Assembly (NCBI RefSeq): GCF_963675165.1
Contig: NC_087380.1
Coordinates: 5,464,071-5,528,070, forward strand
DNA length: 64,000 nt
Direction of reading: 5' to 3'
Source of the DNA: Halichondria panicea
Taxonomy: Eukaryota; Porifera; Demospongiae; Suberitida; Halichondriidae
The notes under the pieces were generated by a model. The model was not told the DNA's origin, did not search any database, and was given only the letters and a program-made list of their open reading frames with translations. The position numbers were made by a program, and so were the translations under genes. Below are positions 1 through 10,052 of this stretch, piece by piece (the first letter of the stretch is position 1; each line of letters opens with the position of its first letter).

Positions 1-1129
1 GAGAAAACCACCCGAGCACGTCATATGTCTTAGCAACATCAGAGGCTAGACCCCGTTTGGTTAGAGTCTCAATTGGAGGTTGATCGGCCACAGTTAGTCG
101 AAAGTGATCTTTACTTGCATTCCACTCGATACCAAGGGTCTTCTTGTACTCGTCGTCAGTGGGAAGCAAGTGTGATGATTGACTATCCCTGAGCTCAGAA
201 GATATACTGTCCAATACCGTTGCATCATTCGAGTCCCACTTTCTGAGAAGAAATCCTCCCTTGGTAAACAGATTGTGTAGTTGCCGCTGAAGAATAACTG
301 CTTCCTCAGCAGAGTCAGCTCCCGAGAGGCAGTCGTCTACATAGAAAGACGTTTCAACAATTCTTGCGGCCTGGGGGTATTCTGTAGCATGGTTGAGAGC
401 GTTCTGCTTAACGGACATGTTGGCAGCAAAGGATGAAGCAGACACACCAAACGTGACTCTTGTCATTCTGTAGTCTGTCAAATTGTCGGTAGGTGTGCTT
501 CGCCATACAAATCGGTGGAGATCACGATCAGATTGTGTTAGCTCGACCGCTCTGTACATTTTGCTCACATCGGCCGTGAGAGCAATTCTATGGAAGCCAA
601 ATTGTAGTAATACATCAATCAACGGTGGATGTACAGTTGGTCCAACTAACAATGTATCATTTAGGGAGACTCCAGTACTAGATTTGGCGGATGCATCAAA
701 AACGGCCCTAATCTTTGTAGTGGTGCTATGTTCTTTGTGCACAGCATGCATTGGTAGATAGAACACACAATTGCTTGATTTTCGACTGTCTGTGTCTGGT
801 ACCACTTCAGCGTGTCCTAATTTCATGTATTCCTCCATGACTGTGGCAAAATCTTTGAATTGGTTCTTGGCACGGAGGGATCGTTCAAGAGAGAGGAATC
901 TTCGCACAGCTTGCATTCTGGATTCTCCAAGGGGTTTGGAGTCAAGGTTCTTGGGGAGAGGCACAACAAATCTACCATCTTTATTTAAAGTGTGAGTCTC
1001 ATCAAAATGACGTATGACTGTACGCTCCTGAGGGGATAGATTGGATGCAGCCTTGGGACTCTCTTCGATTTCCCAGAATTGTCTCAAAATGTCATCTCCA
1101 GAAGTGACAGTGACGTGATGGGTTGATAC
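1..1129 (-). CDS. BEL/Pao pol: reverse transcriptase (partial)
   Basis: Copies element RNA into cDNA. I read the minus strand codon by codon and found an open frame from about 1129 to base 1 with no stop. Early in it is FWEIEES (near 1060), the conserved entry to Pao pol. Further on are QAVRRFLSLERSL, a KIRAVFDASAKS core motif, and the catalytic SFYVDDCLSGADSAEEA stretch around 310-357, where YVDD is the polymerase active site. The frame has no start codon of its own. It lies in another frame from gag-protease and overlaps its last codons, so expression needs a frameshift or reflects a one-base indel near 1120-1130. It is truncated by the window edge. Family assignment is firm. Confidence 0.85.
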
Positions 1130-3272
1130 TTACTTGACTGTGGAGGACTTGTAGCTTGTCCGTTTTGCCAGCAAGCACCCAGCCGAAGATGGTCTCGAAT
1201 GCTACTGGCGAGTCAGCTGGTCCCTGCCGCCGGCCTTGCAATAGTGAATATGCACAGACATCGACGCCAAACAAAATGTCGATCCTTCCAGGACATCCAA
1301 ATTCCGAGTCAGAGAGCTCTAGGCCAGATAAATGATTCCATTTTGAATTGAAACCCACAGGCTGTGCAGGCATATCACAAGTGACCCTCGGGACAACAAC
1401 TGCAGTGACTGGTATCCTTTCATCGGGTGAAAACGTTGGCGAGACGTGGAATGTGGAAATTGAATGCAACGGTGAGTTGTGAGAGATTCCAGCTATTCCA
1501 GTGATTTGAAGATTCTTCGACGACTTTGGTAGCCCGAGTGACTGTACCAATCGTTGAGATACAAACGAGGTTGTTGAACCTGAATCGAGTAGACCACGAG
1601 CCTTGATTTGAGAGCCATCGGGGGCATGAATTAGTACTTGACAGGTCATCATGAGAGTCCTTGAACTTGTACCTGTCTGCGCATTGGTCGAAACGATGCT
1701 GGCAGTGCATGAGTGTTCGTTTTCTGGAGTTTCTGGAGTTTCAGAGGGAGTTCGACCAGATACCTTGGTTTCAATGTGTAATAAGGTATGATGGGGTTTT
1801 TGGCATTGTTTACAACGATGGAGACTTGGGCAATTCCTGGCCATGTGTCCGGGCCTAAAACAGTTTAGGCATAGATTGTTAGAGCGAACAGTTGACAACA
1901 TCTTGTCGTGGGGTAAGCTCTTGAACTTCGGGCAGGCATACAGTGGGTGCCTCTCGACTTTACAAGTGACGCAGTTTCCGGCTGGTTCAAAGACGTTTCC
2001 AGTGTGAGCTGAAATCTTGTGAGGATTGGTGTAGGGTTTCTTGTGCTCAAATCGTCCGCTACGCCTTTCTTGAGTAAGAAAACATGTCTCTGAGGCTTGT
2101 GCTCTAAGATCGAGAAACTCAAGTAGTTTTTGATAGTGTGGAACACTGGTAGAGTCCTGACTGGCCCTTTGCCATTCAAACATCGTGGCTTGGTCCAGTT
2201 TCAGTTCCAGTATAGAAGTTATAAATGCTCCAGAAGGTTCTTCACCCATTGCCTTGAGAGCACGCAAGTGCTGTTGTACAGAGTCATGCAGGCGTCTGAT
2301 CTCTTTGCCACTGCCATCCTTTAGGTTTGGAGCTTCGTAGATTTTCCGAGCATGAGCTTGGTGAATTAAGCGTGGCCTGTCGTATCGTGCCTTGAGAGAT
2401 TCAATAGCCTCTGCGTATTGATCACCAGATTGAGAGAGTCCTTCAATCACTGATTTGGCTTGGCCGTCCTTCAGAGAGTGTCGGAGATAAGCCAACTTTT
2501 CCGCATTAGCAACATTCTTGCGACTGTGGACAGAAATGTTAAACTGCTCCCAGAAAGTTTGCCAATTGAGCAGGTCGCCGTCGAACGAAGCAATGTCAAT
2601 TCTTGGGAGTCTAACTCCATGCGGTTCAGGTGTCGTGGTGGTGAGCGATTCCATAGTGTATCCAGGATTGTAAAGGATTTTTTTTATCTTTACTGATAGA
2701 TTGAAAATGTCCTTGTCTTGATTACAAACAGCCGTGCTGAGCTCATCAGATGAATCGGCGGCAATGACTACTGCTTCCTTCCTGATGTCTGCGAGTTCTG
2801 CCTTGAGATCTGCAAGTATTTCTTGGTAGGTGTGGGCTAAGTGAACTTCTGCAGGATCTCCAGAGAGTGTATTTGCTTCTTCTGTGACTGACAAGAGTCT
2901 CGCTTGCAACTGCGCCAGACGGCGACCAATGAGAGTACGATCAGGGAGAGGTCTAGCCTCGACAGTGTCAGTGTTAAGAGTAGTTAGGGCTTGTAGTCTG
3001 AGTGAGATATTCATGACATCGTCGTCATGTTCATCAAGTGTCTCTTGTTCAGCTTTGACTTGGCTTTCTTCTATAGCGTCAAGAATTGCCATGTTATGCG
3101 TCTTGAAGCTAGTATCAAGTGATTCCAATCTCTTAAGTAACTGTTGCGCTTGGCTTGAGACAGATTGATCAAAGTCCATGCCTTCGAGCTCTGTTAGCTT
3201 GGAAGTCAACCTTGTGATGCTGGCCTTTACTGAGCCTCTCCTTCTTTTGAGAGTAGTGAGCTCAGACATCAT
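1092..3272 (-). CDS. BEL/Pao gag-protease polyprotein
   Basis: A 726-residue capsid precursor plus protease. Residues about 1-200 are charged and probably coiled-coil (Leu/Glu/Lys rich). Residues about 225-400 carry the DUF1759-type gag core, recognisable by SFDGDLLNWQTFWEQF and YDRPRLIHQAHARKI. Then come Cys/His knuckles: CVTCKVERHPLYAC, the canonical CLNCFRPGHMARNC (C-x2-C-x4-H-x4-C) and HRCKQCQKPHH, all expected to bind element RNA. LLDSGSTTSFVS near residue 560 is the D-S-G aspartic protease site (DUF1758 family). GWVLAGKT near the end is the usual junction toward RT. The first of two adjacent Met codons at 3272 was taken as start; the second is equally possible. The stop at 1092 falls just inside the pol frame. 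Confidence 0.88.
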   Translation of the reverse strand: MMSELTTLKRRRGSVKASITRLTSKLTELEGMDFDQSVSSQAQQLLKRLESLDTSFKTHNMAILDAIEESQVKAEQETLDEHDDDVMNISLRLQALTTLNTDTVEARPLPDRTLIGRRLAQLQARLLSVTEEANTLSGDPAEVHLAHTYQEILADLKAELADIRKEAVVIAADSSDELSTAVCNQDKDIFNLSVKIKKILYNPGYTMESLTTTTPEPHGVRLPRIDIASFDGDLLNWQTFWEQFNISVHSRKNVANAEKLAYLRHSLKDGQAKSVIEGLSQSGDQYAEAIESLKARYDRPRLIHQAHARKIYEAPNLKDGSGKEIRRLHDSVQQHLRALKAMGEEPSGAFITSILELKLDQATMFEWQRASQDSTSVPHYQKLLEFLDLRAQASETCFLTQERRSGRFEHKKPYTNPHKISAHTGNVFEPAGNCVTCKVERHPLYACPKFKSLPHDKMLSTVRSNNLCLNCFRPGHMARNCPSLHRCKQCQKPHHTLLHIETKVSGRTPSETPETPENEHSCTASIVSTNAQTGTSSRTLMMTCQVLIHAPDGSQIKARGLLDSGSTTSFVSQRLVQSLGLPKSSKNLQITGIAGISHNSPLHSISTFHVSPTFSPDERIPVTAVVVPRVTCDMPAQPVGFNSKWNHLSGLELSDSEFGCPGRIDILFGVDVCAYSLLQGRRQGPADSPVAFETIFGWVLAGKTDKLQVLHSQVSINPSRHCHFWR

Positions 3273-3314
3273 AAGAGATAAGAATGAAGTATACTAAATG
3301 TTTTGGTTTCGTTC

Positions 3315-3496
3315 GTGCACCTTTGTGCAGGGCAACAATTTTGCACCTTTGTGCAGGGCAACAATTTTTGCACCTTTGTGCAGACTTACATGCACTCTTG
3401 TGCAGCCGTCGAGTTGTGGAGTTGTGCACCGTTGTGCAGGTCGTGCGATACGATGGGTCGTGCACCTTTGTACAGAGTTCGTGCACTCTTGTGCAG
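3315..3496 (-). repeat. Seven GTGCAC-NNTT-GTGCAG stem motifs in the Pao leader
   Basis: Between primer-binding site and gag start the plus strand shows seven copies of a 15-16 nt motif, TGCAC(C/T)NTTGT(G/A)CAG. They begin near 3315, 3343, 3369, 3391, 3424, 3461 and 3481. Each can fold as a short stem because GTGCA faces TGCAC across a 3-4 nt loop. The first three sit on near-identical spacers. The position suggests a packaging, dimerisation or translation-control element of the retrotransposon RNA; that role is inference. Confidence 0.7.
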
Positions 3497-3577
3497 ACGT
3501 ACGATCGAGTGTGGACTGTATGAGTGAGAGAGGGCTACAAGATAGAGCCGTGGATACCAATGAGTTCGGAGTCGTAG

Positions 3578-3595
3578 ATCCGGTTCGAAGGACCA
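3578..3595 (-). other. Primer-binding site of the Pao element
   Basis: The plus strand reads ATCCGGTTCGAAGGACCA, which has the look of a tRNA 3' end: T-loop core GGTTCGAA and a terminal CCA. The minus strand, in element orientation, is therefore complementary to a tRNA and begins TGG. It lies 5 nt inside the inferred LTR end at 3601. I cannot name the tRNA isoacceptor with certainty. Confidence 0.75.
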
Positions 3596-3600
3596 TTTAA

Positions 3601-4125
3601 TGTTGAGCTCTTTCTTGTATAGACTAAGAACTAGACAGGCTAGTTTAGTTTGAGAGTTAGCTATTGTTGGGAGACAGGCTCCTACTTATCCTAGAGTACA
3701 AGTTGACTTGACCCTTTGCAACAATTCTTAGTGAGTTTAGACAAATTATTAAACTATGAACCTAGTAAATATTGCATAACATTAAGTAATTAAACACCTA
3801 GCTTGTACACATCAACAAGCCAGAAGAGGCTCTCATCTACCTCTATGACGGTTGTATGGTCAGGATTCTTACCTTGGATCTGTACAGGCTATGGGAAGTG
3901 TATGGTGCCTCAAACTGCTACTCGCGAAGACAACCCTAGACGTAGATGAGAGCCTTTTCTGTCTTAAAACTAGTGTTCAAGCCTTCTAGACCAACGCAAT
4001 AGACGGCATAAGCCACAGCTTCACAGAACTCAGTCATAGAGATAACAAGTATTACGGAACATATTCTTAGTAAACGGACTAATTTCCGGTATAATTTACT
4101 AAAGGTTTTACGTTCGTAGTACAAT
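3601..4125 (-). repeat. Candidate 5' LTR of the Pao element
   Basis: On the plus strand the segment starts TGTTGAGC at 3601, immediately outside the primer-binding site. On the element strand it therefore ends in ..CAACA, as an LTR should. The far boundary is uncertain; a GTACA near 4120 is the best candidate for the other terminal. No second LTR is in the window, so length and target duplication cannot be checked. Confidence 0.45.
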
Positions 4126-4170
4126 TACTCTGTGTAATTTGAAGCGCATGCGCACTATCACCCCTGCAAT

Positions 4171-5000
4171 AGGTACCAGGCCGTATTTTAATCGGCCGAG
4201 GCTAGGTGAAGGTGTACAATGCAGTAAAAACAGTTTAGAACTATAGACTAATAGTTTTAAGCACAAAAACCTTCAAATTGCACCTTAGACAATCATTCCA
4301 CCAACATTTTTTCCGGGGGCTGCCCCCTGGACCCTCTAAATTGTCGGTGGCCTATGGCCGTCGTCATTCTCCCCCCTTAGCTAAAAATCCTGTAACTCTG
4401 GTCCGAATTTTCCCAATATATACCTGCAGCTAATATCAGTGATTTTGCTGGTATGACCTCTGAACCTCTGAACCTACTGACCGCTTTTCTGTACAGCAGT
4501 GACACTACACAGAATCACCTGACCACCTTCCTGCCACCTATGTGTCATGAGGCTGTGTTTACAATACTCACTGTGAGGTTGCTGTATAGCCAGCAACAGT
4601 AAGCATAACAGCTACAAATTCAGTTTCAACATAATTATTATGTAAACTAATCCAAAGGTGTGCACATTCAGCTCTATATTTGGCTGCATCATTAAGTGTT
4701 AAGTGATAAATAAACGACATGTAGATTTAGTTCATGTGAAGTACAAAGACATGATCATTGTTTTGAAATTTAGCATGAGTTTTTCCCACACAATACGTGG
4801 TTGTGTAGTCAAGCATGACAATGACACTGACATGCTAGTCATTGTGTTAACAACTGTATGGACAATACTATTGTATATAGAGTATGATGTTTAACAGGGA
4901 CAATAGAAACAACAATAATTTTAATCGACTCGAAACAGATAGCTATAATTATTAACCAGAAATGTTAAAAGGCAATTCTTTAATAGGAGGACTCTACATG
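4171..5000 (+). repeat. TAGCC-palindrome fragment plus dispersed copy of the 50-55 kb array unit
   Basis: Bases 4171-4200 are a half-palindrome of the family that forms the perfect palindrome at 15128-15185 (GGCCGTATTTTAATCGGCC core). From about 4203 the sequence follows the array unit seen at 50812, 52826 and 54840: GTGTACAATGCAGTAAAAAC, then the GGGGGCTGCCCCCTGGACCC hairpin, then the ATCAGTGATTTTGCTGG block. No coding potential was found. Confidence 0.7.
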
Positions 5001-6075
5001 CTCAGCGCTTAGGTCATAAAACGATAAAGGAGTACTATTACCGCAATCACCTTGAACGGAAGATTAATCAATGGGAATTTTCCATAGTGATTCTGCTGAT
5101 ATGACATCCGAACCTTCTGACCACCTTTTTGCCACCTGTGGTCACAATTACTCACTGTAAAGTTATCAGCAGCAACTGGCAAACAAAGGTATAAGCGTGT
5201 GTAAATTTATCTCAAGGCTGCATTAGTATTCAGGACAACACAGAGATTTTCCAGGGAACTAGATCCAGCTCCTGTCACGCAGCACTAACAAAGTTATATA
5301 ATCGTGTGAACATAATAATTATGAATAATTGTCCTTGTCTAGCCGTAACAAATATGCTACAGGCGCCGTATACGTTCATTGGTAACATCAATCTGCCATT
5401 CTTAACTAAGGCGTGTTGATAGCCATGCATGTCTACAGTCATCCATCAAGCCTTAATGCCAGACTTTTATAATTATTAAGCTTTTATTAGTACATGTTTT
5501 GCGAAGGTGGGGGGAATTTTGTGAAAGTGGAAATTGATTTTTCCTCAACAAGGAATTTCTAAGAAGCACAGGTCTTAGGGTACAGTACGAATTAAATCAT
5601 GAATATTTCAGCAAACTGCATTAAACTTACAGTATGCACTTGTCCCAAGTTTCCACACAATACTTGGTTGTGTACTCAAGAAAATGGCACTTACACCTTA
5701 CCACAATTACGTTATCAGCTATGAATATCATCATACTAGTTAGTGAAACCACAAGCCACACTATGATTGTTACCAAGAGTTCATTAGGAAGAGTACGTAA
5801 CTCCACTTAAAATCATAGGGGGCGTTTCTCCAACCTTACGTCGCAACCACGTGCTAAATCAAATTTGCAATGAATAACGTAGTGATGATTGTGATAATTA
5901 TCACTAATGTTATTCATGAACTCTTGTTGTTACGTAACCCCAAGGAAATAGTAAATGATGTAAAACCACAAATACATGACTTGAAGCCAAATTTGGGGTG
6001 CATGATCACTATTTAAAATCGATCACAGTAGAGCATAGATAGTAGCACTAATAGCAAATACACAGTTGGTGAAGT
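5000..6075 (+). repeat. Gene-free segment duplicated at 55.4-56.2 kb
   Basis: Holds no supportable gene. The stretch around 5640-5765 (ACACAATACTTGGTTGTGTA and on) and 5930-6070 is repeated at 55415-55512 and 56076-56250. In the far copy a 553-bp MITE is inserted, so 5738-5765 is its empty site. In the far copy this segment leads straight into the M2 start codon at 56301. Here the MBL exons are missing. Confidence 0.7.
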
Positions 6076-6196
6076 TACCTAATCACTAGCTCTGTTGAAG
6101 ACTGTTGACTTCTAATTCGCTTGTAACATGGTTGTCGCACGTATGATATCATGTGCAAAAATAAAAGACCCTTGTACGATACCCTCATTAGCGACA
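6075..6196 (+). repeat. Right arm of the 59.2-kb MITE family
   Basis: CTAGCTCTGTTGAAGACTG through CTCATTAGCGAC matches the right terminal arm of the complete MITE at 59195-59658 and the copy ending at 63198. Here it abuts the OTU exon directly at about 6200. That implies a deletion removed the rest of an intron and the upstream exons. Confidence 0.7.
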
Positions 6197-6203
6197 TCCA
6201 ACG

Positions 6204-6744
6204 AGTTTAGAAGAAAAACTCAAAGAAAAAAAATTACAGAGAAGGGAGGTACATGTAACTGGTAATGAGGGCAACAGCTTCTTCAATGCCGTCAGTGAAG
6301 CACTAGCAGACAAGATGAACACACCCATCGAGCTAAGAAAGAGGCTTGTTGAACACTTGAAGACATTTCCAAAGCTATACTGTCCAAGATCGAGAGAGAC
6401 TACAACAGAAGAATATGTGAGAAGTTCATAAGCAACTGTTCACTGGATCCTTTACCATCTGATATTGAAAAGATTCTACCCGAGGCAATGGCACGAACAC
6501 TACGAATGCAAATACAAGTTATCCCTGTGAATCCTGAACAAGAGGACAAGTTTTATGGCACTGAACCTGTTATTCAACTAATACACGGCATTGATCACTA
6601 TGACTACGTTCTGCCAATCACGTCTCCAGAAGATACCACAAACACTTCAGAGGCATCGCCTACAGAGACTCCTCCTAAGAGCAGTGAATGTCTACCCCTA
6701 ACAAACGCAACACAAGTCAAGCGCACACTGTTTCCAAAACAAAG
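6204..6744 (+). pseudogene. M4: OTU-domain exon, frameshifted, of the MBL-OTU-PHD family
   Basis: A relic of the OTU exon seen in M1 (18013-18590) and M2 (60108-60652). The frame runs from SLEEKLKEKK through GNEGNSFFNAVSEALADK and LRKRLVEHLKTFPKLY, then breaks near 6413-6425. The remainder, SDIEKILPEAMARTLRM to IDHYDYVLP, is in another frame. The OTU nucleophile position holds Ser (GNSFF), as in the other copies, and the Asp before it is Glu. The exon ends at a good donor (AAAG/GTGAG). No MBL exon is found upstream, so this is a dead partial copy. A short downstream exon after the acceptor at about 6818 (TTCCAG) could continue the frame but is unproven. Confidence 0.8.
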
Positions 6745-6899
6745 GTGAGAGCTGTACACATGGTAGGCTATATGGTAAAGCTGACTGTGTGTGTGTGTGT
6801 GTCTGTCTGTGTGTCTGTTCCAGCTCAACGGTTGCAATGCGACGAAAACCAGAGAAGGGGAGGAGCTGGGAAGCCAAGGAATGCATTACGTAAGAACTA

Positions 6900-7424
6900 T
6901 ACAATCTGATTGGTGCTGAAATGTATTACTTAAGCAGTCTGCAATCTGATTGGTGCTGCATGATTTTCTGCAGCAGAACGAATGCTAGATAGGGCTGAAA
7001 CCCGTCCCCCCATTTTATGGCTGGGGACGGGCACGCCCATCTACAACCGGACGTGACACAGACCACAGTAGAAATGCTGCAATCTTATTGGGCTGCAACT
7101 ATAGTTGCAGCAAAGACAAATCCTGACATAGGCTTGAAACCTTACCTCCCGTCGAGTCAGGGACGGTCAGGCTCCGCCCAACTAGTTTGACCCCCTGTGG
7201 TCACAGCTATAATTGCAGTTTTATTTTACTCATTTGTGCACTTCTCAGAAAGACAGGCCGTGCAGCTCTAGAATAATTGGTAAAATTAATAGCAATCACA
7301 GAATTTGATGTTAAACCTTTGTTGTCAAATAAAAACGAGCAATAGCTAAGAAGCTTGTGACTGGGTCTGCTTACCTGGATGCTCTAGCACTGCGTTTACA
7401 GCATGGGTGCCTCCACACAGTGAC
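6900..7424. other. Intergenic, dispersed repeat sequence
   Basis: No gene seen. It contains repeated CAATCTGATTGGTGCTG boxes (6905, 6942) and a GC-rich stretch resembling 14020-14200 (ACAAATCCT..., CCGCCCAACTA...). AACCTTTGTTGTCAAATAAA at about 7314 is echoed just beyond the transposon at about 11282, so the transposon sits between two related host segments. Confidence 0.5.
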
Positions 7425-7970
7425 CAGGGCCGTAGCCACCAGTCAGGTTAGTCAGGTTTCAACCTGACCACTTTTTCCGAGGTGAATAGGCAATGGTCGT
7501 CACTACAGTAAACACATAATGGACAAAAAATGCAGTGAACTTCTTCTGCAGTGCAAAACATTTTTTTCCCCCAAGCGATCATTTGGAAATTCCAAACCAG
7601 TTCTGTGGTCTTGCCAAATACAACTTTGCTGTTTCTCCATCATGATAAGAATCAAGATGTTGTGTTCTGTAACATTTGTGTTAGGGCTAAGCTTTAAAGC
7701 TGAACAGAATCTAGTCCAGCAGTATAGCCAGTAGAGAAGGGGCGTTACCAACGATACCGGTGTCATAGGATAGAACCTCCGGGCGACAGTTTCTCCCCCG
7801 GAGCCTGCGGTCTTAGGACAATGCCTCCCCCCCGGTGGTTTTGTCCTAGGACAGAATCCCCGCCCCCAGGATATATCATCCGGGTACATGTACCCTGTCA
7901 AAACCTGTCAAGGCTTTAGTATAATAAGCGTGCGCGTGCATGCGAAATGTATAGACTGTTAGCAATCAGA

Positions 7971-9929
7971 ATGGCTACTCAACAAGAGTATGAGGACATA
8001 CTGCTGTACAATACTGCTGCCAGCAATGCTGGCCAGAAGAAATACAGAGACGGGCCTTCCACTAATGACAAGAGAAGTATAAGAGACAAAGCTCAAAGAT
8101 ATGCTCTGCAGCAACAATGCTTATACCTGCCTGAGAAGGACAGCACTGGCATGCATAGAATGAGAAGAGTTGTGGTGAAGCAAGAGGAGAAAAGCAGGAT
8201 ACTAAACATGTGCCACGATGGACTGGATGGGATGCATTTTGGGAGAGACAAGACCTATGAAAAGGTATATTTATCATCATATCTTATAAAGTATAATTAT
8301 ATCTGTTTCATGCATGTAGGTTGCTCAGGATTTCTACTGGAAAGGCCTACATGCTGACGTCATACAGCTCTGCAAGCACTGCGACAAATGCCAACGAACG
8401 AATCACCAACTGCAGAAGCCCAGAGCAGAACTACACCCCATCCCTGTGACAAAGGTCTGGTACAGAGTTGGTATTGACTTGGTAGGACCTCTACCTGAAA
8501 CAAGCTCTGGAAACAAGTACATTATCACCCTTTCAGACTATTTCTCTAAGTGGCCTGAGGCTGCCCCACTCCCATCAAAATCAGCAGAAGGTGTAGCAAA
8601 ATTTCTGTTTGACACATTTTGCAGGCATGTGTGGCCAAAAGTGATTCAATCAGACCAAGGAAGAGAGTTTGTCAACGAAATCAACACCCGACTTTTTCAG
8701 TTGACTGACATACAGCACTGCGTATCAAGTGCTTACCACCCACAAACAAATGGCCTTGATGAACGCTTCAACCAGACTCTAGTGAACACTCTCAAGAAGG
8801 TAATCGATTCTAGTACTGATGACTGGGATCAGCATCTCTCTGCTGCTCTTTATGCCTATCGCATATCAAAACAGGTAAAATTTTAATTATTATACATGCA
8901 TGCATATGTTATTTTTTGATTGTAGGCGTCATCAAAGTACACACCCTTTTTCCTAATGTTCAATCACCACCCGCGGAAAGCTGTTACTTTTGATATGGAT
9001 CAACGAGATGGTGCCGACGCTATAGAAGATAGAGGAGATGCTGACCAATTGAGTGGAGAGGAGACTGAAAATGAAGAAGACGGAGAAGACATGGATGGAA
9101 TTCTCCGAAGGTTGATGGAAATTCGTGACCGCTGTCACCTCAATGCCAAGGAGAACATTGCTGCTGCACAGCAAAAACAGAAGCAGCAGTATGACAACAA
9201 GCATAACTCTTTGAAGGTATTATTTTATATAGCAAACTTTAGCTTATTTTTTTCCATTTTTGTCGTAGAGTTATCCAGTTGGCAGCAGTGTCATGCTAAA
9301 GAATATGGCCAATTCTCATCGAATGGGAGGGAAAATGGACTGCACCTGGAAAGGTCCATATATTGTCCATAAGATCCTTGACAAGGGTAGATACGAGTTG
9401 CAGTCTGGGAGCGGCAAAGTATTGAAAAAGTGTTCCAATGGGGTACTGCTAAAGGAATACTACTCTCCAGGTAAAGTGTGGCTAGCAATAACCTCCTTCT
9501 GTCGTGTTCCTTGCTATATAATTATGCTTAAAACATTTTACAGAAACCAACGATGAAGAAAACACTCTTCCTGGCTCTGAAGACAACCACTCTTCTCCAG
9601 TCAAATCACCTCCTAAGAATAAACGAATGCCTGACGTACCCTCTCAAAATCCTGACCTACCCTCTCAAAAGCCTGATATACCCTCTCAAAAGCCTGATGT
9701 ACCCTCTCAAAAGCCTGATATACCCTCTCAAAAGCCTGATGTACCCTTTCAAAAGCCTGACCTACCCTCTCAAAAGCCTGATGTACCCTCTCAAAAGCCT
9801 GATGTACCCTCTCAAAAACCTGACCTACCCTCTCAAAAGCCTGACCTACCCTCTCAAAAGCAAGATAAGCGTGATAAGCGTCCTCTTGACACAAAAGATC
9901 CTTGCAAGTCACCTCCTAGGAAGAAATAA
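7971..9929 (+). CDS. Gypsy-integrase-like transposase (five exons)
   Basis: Exons by GT/AG and phase: 7971-8264, 8320-8874, 8926-9216, 9269-9470, 9544-9929, giving about 575 aa. In order: an N-terminal region starting MATQQEYEDILLYN; an H2C2 zinc-binding module with His in CHDGLDGMH and cysteines in CKHCDKCQR; and an rve DDE core. The core has D in GIDLVGPLP, D in QSDQGREF and E in NGLDERFNQTL. Then a GPY/F module, WKGPYIVHKI, and a low-complexity tail of eleven seven-residue repeats ending in KSPPRKK. Start: Met at 7971 is preferred; an in-frame Met lies at 7947. All exons are open, with no stops or shifts, so the gene may be recently active. The donor at 8875 and the acceptors are ordinary. 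Expected to bind TIRs and catalyse strand transfer in the nucleus. Confidence 0.82.
9630..9860 (+). repeat. 21-bp tandem repeat encoding PD(V/L/I)PSQK heptads
   Basis: Eleven head-to-tail 21-bp units (GACCTACCCTCTCAAAAGCC type) in the last exon of the transposase. They encode PDVPSQK, PDLPSQK or PDIPSQK, with one F substitution near 9750. Units differ by a few bases, indicating expansion followed by drift. The three alternating residues at position 3 suggest unit blocks were copied. It is a linker or tail rather than a catalytic part. Confidence 0.92.
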
Positions 9930-10052
9930 AAGAGTCAGGTAATAATATATAATTATCATAACATGTCTATTTTCTTGGTAGAATATTCTGTATAAGCTGT
10001 GTATATATCTTGTACAATTCTTAGACTTCTGTGTATATGATTATAGGGAACG

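Larger units (their letters stand above)
1..4125 (-). mobile_element. BEL/Pao LTR retrotransposon, 5' part (LTR, PBS, leader, gag-protease, start of pol)
   Basis: A retroelement read on the minus strand. In transcription order it has a candidate 5' LTR (about 4125 down to 3601), a tRNA-like primer-binding site (3578-3595), a leader with seven small hairpins, a 726-codon gag-protease frame, and a pol frame with a reverse transcriptase that leaves the window at base 1. The YVDD polymerase box, the gag domain with several zinc knuckles and the aspartic protease placed before RT are the arrangement known for BEL/Pao elements. RNase H, integrase and the 3' LTR would lie left of the window. The outer LTR end at about 4125 is a guess, because the second LTR is not available for comparison. 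Confidence 0.85.

Noticed and set aside
483-995. Plus-strand ORFs at 483-761 and 771-995
   Set aside because: They are shadows of the pol frame on the opposite strand, which has clear RT motifs.
3315-3496. Possible CRISPR array
   Set aside because: Short palindromic repeats with irregular spacers of 10-30 nt in a eukaryotic retroelement leader; not a CRISPR.
3578-3595. tRNA gene
   Set aside because: Only the 3'-end-like 18 bases are present, with no cloverleaf upstream; it fits a primer-binding site.
3284-3600. Overlapping ORFs on both strands at the Pao leader
   Set aside because: They arise from the repeated hairpin motif, which lacks stops in several frames; the region lies between PBS and gag.
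8925-9216. Treating the acidic exon as a separate gene
   Set aside because: Its boundaries and phase join the preceding DDE exon and the following GPY/F exon in one frame.
9613-9912. Minus-strand repetitive ORF with FERVxQA heptads
   Set aside because: It is the antisense of the PDxPSQK repeat in the transposase exon; splice sites and domains support only the plus strand.
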